Source: PMNU01 sp035480575
GTDB taxonomy: Bacteria; Patescibacteriota; Saccharimonadia; Saccharimonadales; UBA4665
Assembly (NCBI GenBank): GCA_035480575.1
Contig: DATIHR010000008.1
Span: 1 to 44,000, forward strand
Reading direction: 5' to 3'
Length of the DNA: 44,000 nucleotides
In this document: positions 6,313 through 15,397 of the stretch, in pieces
Numbering within the stretch: position 1 is the stretch's first letter
How the letters are laid out: each line of letters begins with the position of its first letter
Made by a program: the position numbers and the translations under genes
Notes under the pieces: model-generated
The model's database searches: none
The model's input: only the letters and a program-made list of their open reading frames with translations
What the model was told of the DNA's origin: nothing

Positions 6313-6843
6313 ATGACAGAAGAATTTACAGAAATGTTACTAGTTGGAGGCCATGCCAACTCTCTTGGCAAGGTCAATGAAGTTATAGAGCTTGTAATGC
6401 TTGACAAGTCTCGGCTTGATGAATTATATAGCTGCCTATTTAACGAAGATGCTTGGGTACGGATGCGTGCCGCAGACGCCCTTGAAAAAATTTGCCGGCA
6501 GCACCGCGAATGGTTATTGCCCTATATTGATAAATTCCAAGACGAATTAGCCACTAGTACGCAACCATCTATACAGTGGCATTTGGCACAAATCTACCGC
6601 CAGGTTGATCTAACACCAAAACAGAAACAGGCTGCGATACAGTGGCTTAAACAGGTATTGTCCACCAAAGACGCAGACTGGATTGTTGCGGCTAATGCAA
6701 TGGACACCTTGGCTCAATTTACTAAGGATGGTTCGGTTTCGGCAGCCGAGCTTATGCCCTTATTTAAAATTCAGCAAAAACACAAATCGAATGCCGTCAT
6801 TAAGCGCGCTACTAAGCTCATGACTGAACTATCCGCTAAGTAG
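6313..6843 (+). CDS. HEAT-repeat-like helical protein
   Basis: 176 residues. Helical pairs such as LFNEDAWVRMRAADALEKICRQ followed by WLLPYIDKFQDEL, and SIQWHLAQIYRQVDL, WIVAANAMDTLAQF, resemble HEAT/armadillo repeats used in protein binding. I place the start at 6313, since TATGCT at 6301-6306 would be the -10 of a leaderless mRNA and lies inside the longer frame beginning at 6238. Its last 8 bases overlap the convergent gene. Partner unknown. Confidence 0.55.
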   Translation: MTEEFTEMLLVGGHANSLGKVNEVIELVMLDKSRLDELYSCLFNEDAWVRMRAADALEKICRQHREWLLPYIDKFQDELATSTQPSIQWHLAQIYRQVDLTPKQKQAAIQWLKQVLSTKDADWIVAANAMDTLAQFTKDGSVSAAELMPLFKIQQKHKSNAVIKRATKLMTELSAK

Positions 6844-8434
6844 CGAGCGGCGTGGGTTGATCTTGCTGGTGCCACGCCGACTCGGCCAATTTGAATGCTG
6901 CAGCCGCCGCTTTGCGCACTGGCAAGCTGGGCACGCTTAATGCTAACCTTCGGATATAGTCTGTGTTAAATTGACGGTCATGGCGTCCGCTGGTTGCCTG
7001 TATGGCGGGTAAGACAAGGTCGTGGCAAGGTAGCAGGCCGAGCGATGCCCATTGGTTCGCAGTAACCGTGGTTATGCCAAGCATCTTAGCGGTAGCTTTG
7101 GTGTTCAGTGTCGGCGTTTCTGTGGTATGTTGCAGCCATTCGAACCCACCATTCAAGCGCAAGCGTTCAGCCTTCAAATGCAATACTTCCGCTGGAGAAT
7201 ATACATAGTGCTCCTCTACGGTTTTACGCGTAAGAATGCCCCTAGTCACCCATTCAATCACTGCGCCATGGCTAATACCCAATTCTTCTTGGACGCGGCC
7301 AACAGCCCATTCGTATGCGCCGGCCAATTCTTGGGCAGCGGCTAGGCGATCTTTATATTGTTGCACCTCTGAACGTGCAAACCGAAAACTGGGGCCACGC
7401 ACACCTCTGCCTGGTAGGGGTGTTAGTTTGCCACGACGTACCAAGGTATGCACACTCCGTGTCGCTATACACAACTCGGCCGCTACATCGTAAACGGTCA
7501 GTGCGTCACGTCTTTGCTGTAGTTCTACGACGTCGCTTTTTAGTAGAAAGTGTCGCTTGCCGCACATTTGGCTGCGCAGAACGCCCGTATATATAAAGTC
7601 ATGTTCATTGACACCTTTTCCTAAGATGTCCACAATATCCGCGGTCGTACAAAACGACTCGTGGGCGAGGTGCTTTTTAACGATTTCCCTGGTGTAGGGT
7701 GAACCATGCTGCCATTTCCAAGCGAGCCCGCACAATTTGACGGCTTCTTTTGTGCAACCATCGGGAGTGAACGCCAGCACACCCTGAAGAAAGGCTAAAG
7801 GAAACCGTACTATCCCATGTATATCCCGCCGGTACGGTATTACCTCGTCGCTACCCAGCTCCTGCCAATAAGACCGTCTAGGATACAACGCGGAGAACTG
7901 GTTGTTTACGAGCGACACAAGTGGTGCATGCGGCACTTCTTTTATGTAGCCCTTGCTCTTAAATTGCAGTAGCCGCATAAATGTCTGCACGTCTTGGATG
8001 GTATCGTCTGCTCCTGCTGCCCTGAGGCTTTTTATCGTATCAGGGTCAGCCGCCATGCCGAGTACTGCAACGCCGGCGTGCCGCGCGGCACGAACATCGT
8101 AAGGCACATCACTGATTAGACTCCATGGTTTTTCGTGCCGCAATATTTCTGCGCGCGCCTCGGCATGTGGTGGCCCCTTAAAGCTGTATATAGTTACGTC
8201 CGGCCGGTCTGCAAGTGCGCCCAGGTTTTCAGGCGCCTCCGTCAAAAGTATGCAAGCCGCACCAGCGCTATGGGCCGCATCGAAGCTGCGAAGCATTTCG
8301 CCGCTTATATCTTTTTCGGGTGAACGAAGGGCATTATCGACGTTAAACGCAACTGTTGCGGGTGTAGGTATTGCTGCTGCCATGCAATAATTTTGCCACA
8401 CCAAGCGCGGCGTCCAAGTACCTTGCTTATCCAT
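6836..8434 (-). CDS. HAD-like domain fused to several HTH domains
   Basis: About 532 residues. The N-terminal part resembles a HAD-superfamily hydrolase: FNVDNALRSP in place of the DxDxT motif, LLTEAPE as motif II, and SDVPYDVRAARHAGV as motif IV. Only part of the catalytic pattern remains, so activity is doubtful. The C-terminal half holds at least three MerR/excisionase-like helix-turn-helix units (LTVYDVAAELCIATRSVHTL, VQEELGISHGAVIEWVTRG, TKATAKMLGITTVTANQWAS). I infer a DNA-binding regulator with a sensory HAD-like domain. The start could be 8434 or 8383. It diverges from the tandem winged-helix gene over about 32 bp. Confidence 0.6.
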   Translation of the reverse strand: MDKQGTWTPRLVWQNYCMAAAIPTPATVAFNVDNALRSPEKDISGEMLRSFDAAHSAGAACILLTEAPENLGALADRPDVTIYSFKGPPHAEARAEILRHEKPWSLISDVPYDVRAARHAGVAVLGMAADPDTIKSLRAAGADDTIQDVQTFMRLLQFKSKGYIKEVPHAPLVSLVNNQFSALYPRRSYWQELGSDEVIPYRRDIHGIVRFPLAFLQGVLAFTPDGCTKEAVKLCGLAWKWQHGSPYTREIVKKHLAHESFCTTADIVDILGKGVNEHDFIYTGVLRSQMCGKRHFLLKSDVVELQQRRDALTVYDVAAELCIATRSVHTLVRRGKLTPLPGRGVRGPSFRFARSEVQQYKDRLAAAQELAGAYEWAVGRVQEELGISHGAVIEWVTRGILTRKTVEEHYVYSPAEVLHLKAERLRLNGGFEWLQHTTETPTLNTKATAKMLGITTVTANQWASLGLLPCHDLVLPAIQATSGRHDRQFNTDYIRRLALSVPSLPVRKAAAAAFKLAESAWHQQDQPTPLAT

Positions 8435-8466
8435 GCCTCTTTGCTTTATATAATATATTATTTCCA

Positions 8467-9213
8467 ATGGCAGAAACTGTAATCTCTGATGCCTCGAGGC
8501 CACCGAGCCAGCTCAAACTTGCTGATGAACGAATTGTCATTGATCCGGTCTCGCGAGTGGTGCATGCAGATGGATCGCCTCTTCAAATTGGAGGTATACT
8601 CTTTAGGCTGTTGGCTACGTTTGCAGGCGAACCTGATATAGCCCATAGTCGCACAGATCTGACTGGAATACTGTACTACGGATACACCGATACAAAGGCA
8701 CAGTTAGCCCTTACTGCTAATATACATCGCATGCGGAAAATACTTGGGCCGGTGCTCGGCGACCATGAAACTGGCGCAATACGCTCTGTAGGGCGCTCGG
8801 GTTACATGGCGCTGAGCTCTTTAGTGGACCGCCCCACTAACATAGAAGCACATACTAAAGTCCTCAGTATCGCCGATAATCGGGTGCGGATTATCCCTGC
8901 CAGGTGGGAACTACTTGTCGATAATCAATCAATGTACGCCCCTCCGCGTGACCTAGACGTACTACAATTCTTGGCGGCTCGGCCTGATAAACCCCACACG
9001 GCAGAAAGCATTATCGACGCCTTCGAGATAGATTCGGGCACATATTATATAAGGGTCATCATTAACCGTGTTAGAAATAAATTAGGGCCAGAGCTAGGTA
9101 GCCCTGATTATGGCGCTGTTCGCACCGTGGCTCGTCGCAGTCGTGCAGGCTACATGGCAGTAAGCTCATTACATATTCCGGTACAAACAACTTTTGACAC
9201 ACCCACTCGCTGA
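8467..9213 (+). CDS. Tandem OmpR-type winged-helix protein
   Basis: 248 residues made of two copies of an OmpR/PhoB-like winged-helix domain (about 20-120 and 130-235). Each copy has a helical core and ends alike: IHRMRKILG...GAIRSVGRSGYMALSSL and INRVRNKLG...GAVRTVARRSRAGYMAVSSL. There is no receiver domain, so no classical phosphorylation control. The start at 8467 follows TATAAT (8449-8454). It lies directly upstream of the chemosensory operon, whose promoter begins inside its last codons, and divergently from the HAD/HTH gene, so regulation of those genes is a reasonable guess. Confidence 0.65.
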   Translation: MAETVISDASRPPSQLKLADERIVIDPVSRVVHADGSPLQIGGILFRLLATFAGEPDIAHSRTDLTGILYYGYTDTKAQLALTANIHRMRKILGPVLGDHETGAIRSVGRSGYMALSSLVDRPTNIEAHTKVLSIADNRVRIIPARWELLVDNQSMYAPPRDLDVLQFLAARPDKPHTAESIIDAFEIDSGTYYIRVIINRVRNKLGPELGSPDYGAVRTVARRSRAGYMAVSSLHIPVQTTFDTPTR

Positions 9214-9223
9214 GTGAGATACT
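9194..9223 (+). promoter_or_regulatory. Promoter of the chemosensory operon
   Basis: TTGACA (9194-9199), an 18-nt spacer, then GATACT (9218-9223). The spacer carries the palindrome CACTCGCTGAGTG (9204-9216), a possible operator between the hexamers. Confidence 0.6.
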
Positions 9224-9250
9224 CTACCTAATACTTATGCTTAAAAATTA

Positions 9251-11236
9251 GTGCGTGGGGGGTTCGCAAATATTGTGAGGCACATACTGGACAAGCTTAA
9301 TCTACAGGCTCGTATTGTTAGTGGGGCGCTTCTTTTGTCGCTCATCCCGCTCCTTATATTGTTTACTTACAGCGTTATGAGCAGCCAAAATACCCAAAGA
9401 AGCGCTGCAAACACGGAACTTAAGGAAAAGTCCTTTTTGGCAGGCGAAGTTATTAATCACTATCTTAATGCGCGCATTGACGATACACAAATTCTTGTCG
9501 ATAACGACACATTCAAGACCAAAGACTCGGCGGCAATGTCGGCTTACGTAAAGACAATTGTGGACGAATCTGGTAGCTACATAGATATTAACGTGTTCGA
9601 TAGCGGCGGTACCGTTGTGGGCACCTCGAATATCGCGGACGATTTTGGCCAAACCTTTGCAGCGCTCTATCCTGGTGCCGAATCGTTGTTTAGCGAGACT
9701 AAAAATGCTGCACACGGTGACGTTTTAATGAGCGAGGCCCGGCAAGTAGACGAGGGCACTTCAGTATTGCTGTTTTTGCCAATTACCGATAAAGCTGGCC
9801 TCCGCACCGATAAAATATTGGTGGCAGAAATTCAGCCCGGCCCTATTCTTAAACTGCTCGACGATTTTGACCACCGTATTATTGGCGATAAACACGTGAG
9901 CCTACTGGACAAAGAGGGCAAGGTGCTATTTAGCAAGGACGCCTCTGCAAAAATATTCGAGACGTTTGCAGATTTTAAGAACAACCCCGGCCTTTTGGCA
10001 AAAGTAACTGCCGCTAACGCCAATGGTTCGGACAACTATACCGATGCAGCGGGTACACCGGTGATTGCAGGTTATACTAATATTGGTGGTTTTGCTAACA
10101 ATAAGGCGCTCAATTGGAGCCTGGTAGCGATCGAGCCGGCCAAAGACGCGCTTGCACCATCTAGTAGATTACGTATGGACCTAACAATAATGCTGCTTAT
10201 TAACAGCTTGCTTATTGCCGGCGTCGCGTACTATTTCTCAAGGTCAGTGTCCGACTATATTTTGAGCCCCATTCGCAAGGCTGTTGGACAGGTTATTGGT
10301 ATTGGGCAGTCACTGGCGGCTGCGGCTCAGCAAACGACTGCTACATCTGTCCAAAATGCTACCGTTTCCCGGCAAATGGCAGCGGGCGCTGTTGAACAAT
10401 CGCATCAGGCAGACGAAGTTTCCAAGGCTGTAGCACAAATGTCCGCTGCAACGCAGCAGATTTCGGCATCGGCACAAGAGGCGGCTGCGACTGCAGTAAA
10501 AACATCGCAAATTGCCCAAGATGCTGGTGCTGCCTCCGAAAAGATTGGCAAGGCTGTTGACACCATTACTAATGTGTCCGAGCAGACTAACCTGCTTGCT
10601 CTTAACGCTGCTATCGAAGCGGCACGGGCAGGCGAAGCCGGTCGCGGGTTCGCTGTTGTTGCCGACGAAGTCCGCAAGCTTGCGGAAGGTTCTGGCAAAT
10701 CGGCAACCGACATTAAGTCAGTCGTGGAAGACGTAAGCGCAGCCAGCAAAAACGCCGTTACAGCGTCCCAGGATACAGCAGCTAAAATTCAAGAGCTATC
10801 GGCAGGTACACAGCAACAGGCAGCGGCTATTAGTCAGATCGCTCAAAATATGGATACTATAGCCTCGGTTGCCGGACAAAATGCAGCTGGCGTGCAGCAA
10901 CTTTCGGCATCTATAGAACAACAAAGTGCTTCTGCGCAGCAAGTTGCCGCAGCGGCAACACAACTGGCGACGCTTTCCGAGGATTTGCAAAAGCTTACAG
11001 GGGGCCTCATAAAAACCCATGCAAAGTCGGACGATGTGGCTGGGCGGCCAACAACCATTGATCGTGTATATTCTACCCATACAGACAAGCAAGATACGGA
11101 AACTACCGAGTTACACAAACCGCACACTATACATGAACAGCCAGGAGCAATCGGGGATTCTAACACGCACCACAAAGATGCAGTAGCGACGGACGAAGAG
11201 CCGTTTCAGCACGAAAGGGTATCAAAAACCATATGA
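9251..11236 (+). CDS. Methyl-accepting chemotaxis protein
   Basis: A 661-residue transmembrane chemoreceptor: TM1 at about 22-43, an extracytoplasmic sensor of about 260 residues with a double-Cache look, TM2 at about 310-330, then a long coiled-coil hairpin. The tip at about 444-480 has the signature QTNLLALNAAIEAARAGE and GRGFAVVADEVRKLAE that contacts CheW and CheA. No clear HAMP domain follows TM2; the coiled coil starts almost at once. No CheR-tethering pentapeptide is seen at the C-terminus. GTG starts at 9251 and 9275 are both possible. It ends in a 4-nt overlap with cheW. The ligand is unknown, although Cache domains commonly bind small organic acids or amino acids. Confidence 0.92.
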   Translation: MRGGFANIVRHILDKLNLQARIVSGALLLSLIPLLILFTYSVMSSQNTQRSAANTELKEKSFLAGEVINHYLNARIDDTQILVDNDTFKTKDSAAMSAYVKTIVDESGSYIDINVFDSGGTVVGTSNIADDFGQTFAALYPGAESLFSETKNAAHGDVLMSEARQVDEGTSVLLFLPITDKAGLRTDKILVAEIQPGPILKLLDDFDHRIIGDKHVSLLDKEGKVLFSKDASAKIFETFADFKNNPGLLAKVTAANANGSDNYTDAAGTPVIAGYTNIGGFANNKALNWSLVAIEPAKDALAPSSRLRMDLTIMLLINSLLIAGVAYYFSRSVSDYILSPIRKAVGQVIGIGQSLAAAAQQTTATSVQNATVSRQMAAGAVEQSHQADEVSKAVAQMSAATQQISASAQEAAATAVKTSQIAQDAGAASEKIGKAVDTITNVSEQTNLLALNAAIEAARAGEAGRGFAVVADEVRKLAEGSGKSATDIKSVVEDVSAASKNAVTASQDTAAKIQELSAGTQQQAAAISQIAQNMDTIASVAGQNAAGVQQLSASIEQQSASAQQVAAAATQLATLSEDLQKLTGGLIKTHAKSDDVAGRPTTIDRVYSTHTDKQDTETTELHKPHTIHEQPGAIGDSNTHHKDAVATDEEPFQHERVSKTI

Positions 11237-11757
11237 GCGGCGAGGCTGCGCCGCAGGCGGCCCCCTCGCGGCAAGTAGTAGTTTTCCAAATCGGACACGA
11301 GGAATATGCCGCACCGATTGAACAAGTACGAGAGGTCGTTAAAACACCAAATATCACACTTACCCCTAATGGTCAGGATGCTGTGGTTGGAGTTATAAAC
11401 TTACGCGGGCAAATTGTCCCGGTACTCGACCTCGAAAAGCTGTTCCATTTGCCCGAAGCAGACAGAGCTAGTGCACAACATATTGTCGTGTCCGAAGATG
11501 ACGCGCACGCGCTTTTTGGGGTACAAGTAGAACGAGTCCTAGAGGTGCTGCGTATCGCTAACGATGCCATCAAGCCTACTCCCAAAATGGTGGCCGAACA
11601 CGTAGCAGCCGATTACCTTGACGGCGTTGTAATATTGGAAAGTGACAATGCGGCTAGCCAGTCCGGACGTATGATTTTGCTCGTAAACTTGCAAAAGATT
11701 ATAGCCGACAGGGCGCTAGACCAACCTAAACAAGAAGGGAGTGTGGTTACACAATGA
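11233..11757 (+). CDS. cheW: CheW adaptor protein
   Basis: A 174-residue CheW-like domain: VVVFQIGHEEYAAPIEQVRE at the start, VVGVINLRGQIVPVLDL at about 54-70 and FGVQVERVLEV in the second subdomain. Known role: it couples receptor tips to the P5 domain of CheA in the chemosensory array under the inner membrane. It overlaps mcp by ATGA at 11233-11236 and cheY by ATGA at 11754-11757, implying coupled translation and defined stoichiometry. A C-terminal tail rich in Gln and Asp extends beyond the usual domain. Confidence 0.9.
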   Translation: MSGEAAPQAAPSRQVVVFQIGHEEYAAPIEQVREVVKTPNITLTPNGQDAVVGVINLRGQIVPVLDLEKLFHLPEADRASAQHIVVSEDDAHALFGVQVERVLEVLRIANDAIKPTPKMVAEHVAADYLDGVVILESDNAASQSGRMILLVNLQKIIADRALDQPKQEGSVVTQ

Positions 11758-12119
11758 AAGTTCTAATAGCTGATGATAGCGCGTTTATGCGGGCTATCTT
11801 GAAAGATATTGTTGCCAAGAGCAATTGGAGTGGCGCGCAAGTCATCGAAGCGGCCGACGGTAAGGCTGCTGTTGAAAAATTCAAAGCCGAAGCACCTGAT
11901 CTTGTACTACTGGATGTTGTTATGCCAGAACAGGACGGCATTGCCGTGCTTAAAGAAATCGGCCATAACGCAAAATCTGTGGTCATTGTCTCGTCCGTTG
12001 ATCAAAATGCCGTTATTAACGAAGCCAAAGGCTTGGGCGCCAAGGACTACATTATGAAGCCGTTCGATGCGTCTAAGGTCCTAGAGGTGCTTAACGCACT
12101 ATTACCACAGGGGAGCTAG
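11754..12119 (+). CDS. cheY: CheY response regulator
   Basis: A 121-residue single receiver domain. The acidic pocket is D7 and D8, the phospho-acceptor is D54 in LVLLDVVMP, the switch Ser lies in VIVSSVD and the conserved Lys in DYIMKPFD. Known role: phosphorylated by CheA, it diffuses to the motility output. It lies between cheW and cheB and is close in sequence to the CheB receiver. No flagellar motor gene is in the window, so its target is unknown; a type IV pilus motor is one option. Confidence 0.92.
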   Translation: MKVLIADDSAFMRAILKDIVAKSNWSGAQVIEAADGKAAVEKFKAEAPDLVLLDVVMPEQDGIAVLKEIGHNAKSVVIVSSVDQNAVINEAKGLGAKDYIMKPFDASKVLEVLNALLPQGS

Positions 12120-12120
12120 C

Positions 12121-13119
12121 ATGAGCCAGATCAAAGTTTTGGTGGTAGACGATAGTATTTTTATGCGCAAAGTTATTACCGATATATTGGTGAGCGATCC
12201 GGCAATTACGGTAGTAGGCCAGGCAAGTGACGGGCTAGAGGCTCTTGAGCGTATACAGCAACTACACCCGGATGTTGTAACACTTGATATTATGATGCCG
12301 AAGTTAAGCGGCATTAGCACGCTCGAACGTATTATAGCCGGCCATCATCCGCCCGCAGTGCTCATGGTTTCGGCATATACAAAAGAGGACGCCGAGGTCA
12401 CCCTAAACTGTCTTGCTATGGGTGCTGTTGATTTTGTCTTGAAGCCCTCGGAATCTGCCGCTAGCGAGCTCGATAAAGTAGCTGCCGAACTGCTTGCCAA
12501 AGTAAAAGTGGCAGCTGGGGTTGCGGCCGGCCATCCGGCGGGGTCTATACCGAGGCACAACAAGCGGTACGCTGTGGCCGTAATTGGTGCTTCTACCGGT
12601 GGCCCTGTTGCACTCGAACAGCTGCTACCCATGCTGCCAAAGGATTTGCCATATCCGGTACTCGTCGCGCAACATTTGCCAGCCCAGTTCGTCCATACAC
12701 TCACCGAGCGGCTTGCTAGGCAATGCCAATTGCCAGTGAGAATGGCGACGGATGGTGATGTTATAAGTCCGGGTGCCATATACTTCGCTCCTGGCGGGGC
12801 AGACACCGAGGTTGTTCAGACTGCTACCGGCGAGAAAATAGCAGTCGTTAAACCAAGCAATAATATTCTGACACCATCTGTCGATAAGCTTATGATTTCT
12901 GTTGCCAAGGCGTATGGCAAGGCTACGGTGGGCGTTATTCTGACAGGCATGGGCATAGATGGGCTTGCAGGCATGCGCGCCATCAAACATGCCGAGGGCG
13001 ACACGATTGTTCAGGATGAACAAAGCTCGGTGGTATATGGGATGGGTAGAGCAGTTGCCGAGCAAGGTCTGGCCGATGCACTGGTGCCACTCGCGCAAAT
13101 TGCCGAAAGAATACACTAA
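12121..13119 (+). CDS. cheB: CheB protein-glutamate methylesterase
   Basis: 332 residues: an N-terminal receiver with phospho-acceptor D56 (VTLDIMMP), a linker at about 125-145, and a methylesterase domain. The catalytic triad is visible: Ser in GASTGGP, His in VAQHLPAQF and Asp in TGMGIDGL. Known role: it removes methyl groups from receptor glutamates (and can deamidate glutamines), with activity raised by CheA phosphorylation. The start lies one base after the cheY stop. The partner methyltransferase CheR is absent from the window, so it must be encoded elsewhere or the methylation cycle is incomplete. Confidence 0.93.
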   Translation: MSQIKVLVVDDSIFMRKVITDILVSDPAITVVGQASDGLEALERIQQLHPDVVTLDIMMPKLSGISTLERIIAGHHPPAVLMVSAYTKEDAEVTLNCLAMGAVDFVLKPSESAASELDKVAAELLAKVKVAAGVAAGHPAGSIPRHNKRYAVAVIGASTGGPVALEQLLPMLPKDLPYPVLVAQHLPAQFVHTLTERLARQCQLPVRMATDGDVISPGAIYFAPGGADTEVVQTATGEKIAVVKPSNNILTPSVDKLMISVAKAYGKATVGVILTGMGIDGLAGMRAIKHAEGDTIVQDEQSSVVYGMGRAVAEQGLADALVPLAQIAERIH

Positions 13120-13139
13120 GGAGTATTGCCGCGAAGGTT

Positions 13140-14798
13140 ATGGATAACGGACTATCTCAGTACAAAGATCTTTTTGTCCAAACCAGTAAAGAGTATCTGG
13201 GCGCATTAGATGCGGCACTTCTAAAGCTCGAAAAAACTCCTGAAGACAAAGAAGTAATAGCGGAAATTTTTCGTAATGCCCACTCATTAAAAGGTCAAAG
13301 TGCCGCCATGGGTTACGAAAAGACTGGCTATTTATGCCATGCGGTTGAAGACGTATTTTTCGAGATCAAAGAAGGCCACATGAAGGCTACGCCGGAGCTA
13401 GCTGACTTATTATTTAAGGCCTTCGACCAGCTAAGCAATTCCGTTGCGCATATTGAAGCCGATGGTACAGAGATTGATTTATCTGCAGACGTTGAGGCGC
13501 TCAAAAAGCTGACCGGGGTTACTACTGTTGGGGCTGGAAAATCCGATCGTGCTAATCCTGCGGCGCCGCCGGCAGTAACCCCACCGGCCGATACACCGGC
13601 CGTAATAAAACCGCCGGCCGTCGAGGTTAAAGCAGAGACTAAACCTAGCGAACCAGCGAGCGAGCTGGCTGACACCGCGCACACCGCTGCAGCACCTAAA
13701 ATAAAAACAATTCCCGTTAAGGTCGAACAGCTCGACCAAATGATGAACCTTTTGGAGGAACTTATTGTCCACCGGCTTGCATTCCGGCGCATTATTCGTG
13801 AACTCGGCCATGCTGAGCTTAGTAATCATCAGGATCAAGTAGAAAAAATTACCGAGGCACTGCAATTTCAGATAATGAGCATTCGCGCAGTACCCGTTAA
13901 AATGGTGTTTGATCATTTCCCACGAGCAGTTCGCGACTTAGCGCGCGAAGAAGGCAAGCAAATTGAACTTATTATACAAGGCGAAGATCTCGAGCTTGAT
14001 CGCACTATCGTCGAACGTCTCGACGAGCCGTTGACACATATTATTCGTAATGCGGCGAGCCACGGCATAGATAAGATTGGTACGCTTTGGTTGACCGCGC
14101 GTCGCGAAAGAGATTATGCCATCGTAGAAGTGGCCGACAATGGCGTGGGCGTTGACTGGGCTGCAGTCGCCGAGAAGACTGGCGTGCCACTTGCGGACCG
14201 TCCGGGCCTCAAAAAAGCATTGTTCTCTGGTATTTCAACGGCCAAGGCAGTTACGCAAGTATCCGGCCGCGGTGTGGGGCTAGAGGTCGTTAAAAAAACT
14301 ATCGAAGAATTTGGGGGCAGTATTGACGTTGCTAGCGAAACAGGCCATGGCACCAAATTTACTATTCGTTTGCCGTTGACACTCGCTATTGCCAAAGCCT
14401 TGCTAGTGCGTGTTCATGACCAGCGCTACGCCATTCCAACTGCCAGTATCGACCGATCAATCAAAGTTGCCGGACATCTTATAAAACAGACTGCTGGCCA
14501 GGAAGCGTTTGTACTCGAGGAAACCGAAATACCATTGCTCCGGTTGGCGGCCGCATTCCGGTTAGACACTCCACCATCTGCGAACGAAGATGCAGCGACA
14601 CCGAATGACGCGCTGGTCGTGATTGTTACTGCAGGCGACGACCGAATGGGCATAGTCGTCGATGCAATCCTTGAGGTAAGCGAAATAATTATTAAACCGG
14701 TACCCGCGCTGCTCAAAGGCAACCGGGCTTTTGCCGGGGCCACTATTCTTGGCGATGGCCAAAGTGCGCTTATTGTAAATCCTGGAGGTTTGGTATGA
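13140..14798 (+). CDS. cheA: CheA chemotaxis histidine kinase
   Basis: 552 residues. The P1 (HPt) domain has the phospho-acceptor H48 in NAHSLKGQ. Residues about 135-185 form a Pro/Ala-rich linker where a P2 CheY-binding domain would normally sit, so P2 is missing. The P3 dimerisation helices carry KVEQLDQMMNLLEELI. The P4 ATPase shows the N box HIIRNAASHGID, G1 ADNGVGVD and G2 SGRGVGLEVV, and a P5 CheW-like domain follows. Known role: receptor-controlled autophosphorylation and transfer to CheY and CheB. It overlaps cheC by ATGA. Absence of P2 is known in some lineages and implies direct P1 to CheY transfer. Confidence 0.93.
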   Translation: MDNGLSQYKDLFVQTSKEYLGALDAALLKLEKTPEDKEVIAEIFRNAHSLKGQSAAMGYEKTGYLCHAVEDVFFEIKEGHMKATPELADLLFKAFDQLSNSVAHIEADGTEIDLSADVEALKKLTGVTTVGAGKSDRANPAAPPAVTPPADTPAVIKPPAVEVKAETKPSEPASELADTAHTAAAPKIKTIPVKVEQLDQMMNLLEELIVHRLAFRRIIRELGHAELSNHQDQVEKITEALQFQIMSIRAVPVKMVFDHFPRAVRDLAREEGKQIELIIQGEDLELDRTIVERLDEPLTHIIRNAASHGIDKIGTLWLTARRERDYAIVEVADNGVGVDWAAVAEKTGVPLADRPGLKKALFSGISTAKAVTQVSGRGVGLEVVKKTIEEFGGSIDVASETGHGTKFTIRLPLTLAIAKALLVRVHDQRYAIPTASIDRSIKVAGHLIKQTAGQEAFVLEETEIPLLRLAAAFRLDTPPSANEDAATPNDALVVIVTAGDDRMGIVVDAILEVSEIIIKPVPALLKGNRAFAGATILGDGQSALIVNPGGLV

Positions 14799-15397
14799 AA
14801 CTGCAACTGAGTCCGCTTGAACACGATATTCTAACAGAGGTTGCTACTATAGGCGCCGGACATGCTATTGGGCCAATCTCGAAGATGATCAACATGCGTA
14901 TCGATGTTACGGTGCCTACCTTAGAAATGATGGCACTTGAAGCGGTAGCAGATACTATGGGTGCGGCAGATCAAGACATGACGGCTGTCATTGTAAAAAT
15001 ACGTGGCGATGCCGCAGGCACCATTATGTTGCTTATGGAGCCGAACGCTGCGCAGCGCCTTGTGCGGCCAATCGCCGGTGGTCAAGAAGCATCGGCGCTT
15101 GAGGAAATAGGCAATATACTAGCCGGTTCGGCGCTTGGCGCGCTTGGCCACTTTTTAGGCCTTACGTTTATGCAATCTGTACCAGGCAGTGCTACCGATA
15201 TGGTGCGCGCCATGGTTAATGAAATCACTGCCGAGCTTGGTGCGAAGACCGACCATATTCTAGTGCTCACTATTCGTTTTGTGACAGAAACAGGCATAAG
15301 TGGCACACTTTATTTTTTGTTCGATCCGGCTTCCACGCAAAAAATTCTTGTTACTGCCCGTACAGTTGCCGGGGGAACTAATGCCGCCAAGAGTTAA
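14795..15397 (+). CDS. cheC: CheC-type CheY-P phosphatase
   Basis: 200 residues of the CheC/CheX/FliY fold. CheC proteins use two ExxN motifs. Here the second is intact (E104-I-G-N107 in LEEIGNILAGSA), but the first reads E15-V-A-T18 with Thr in place of Asn, so only one site should be active. Known role: dephosphorylates CheY-P and binds CheD in an adaptation feedback loop. A strong ribosome-binding site (GGAGG) lies before the ATG, which overlaps the cheA stop. Confidence 0.88.
   Translation: MKLQLSPLEHDILTEVATIGAGHAIGPISKMINMRIDVTVPTLEMMALEAVADTMGAADQDMTAVIVKIRGDAAGTIMLLMEPNAAQRLVRPIAGGQEASALEEIGNILAGSALGALGHFLGLTFMQSVPGSATDMVRAMVNEITAELGAKTDHILVLTIRFVTETGISGTLYFLFDPASTQKILVTARTVAGGTNAAKS

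Noticed and set aside
12624..13116. Long open frames antisense to cheB, cheA, rpoB, fusA and others
   Set aside because: They lie opposite well-supported genes in biased codon context, have no family resemblance and no start signals; they are shadows of the real genes.
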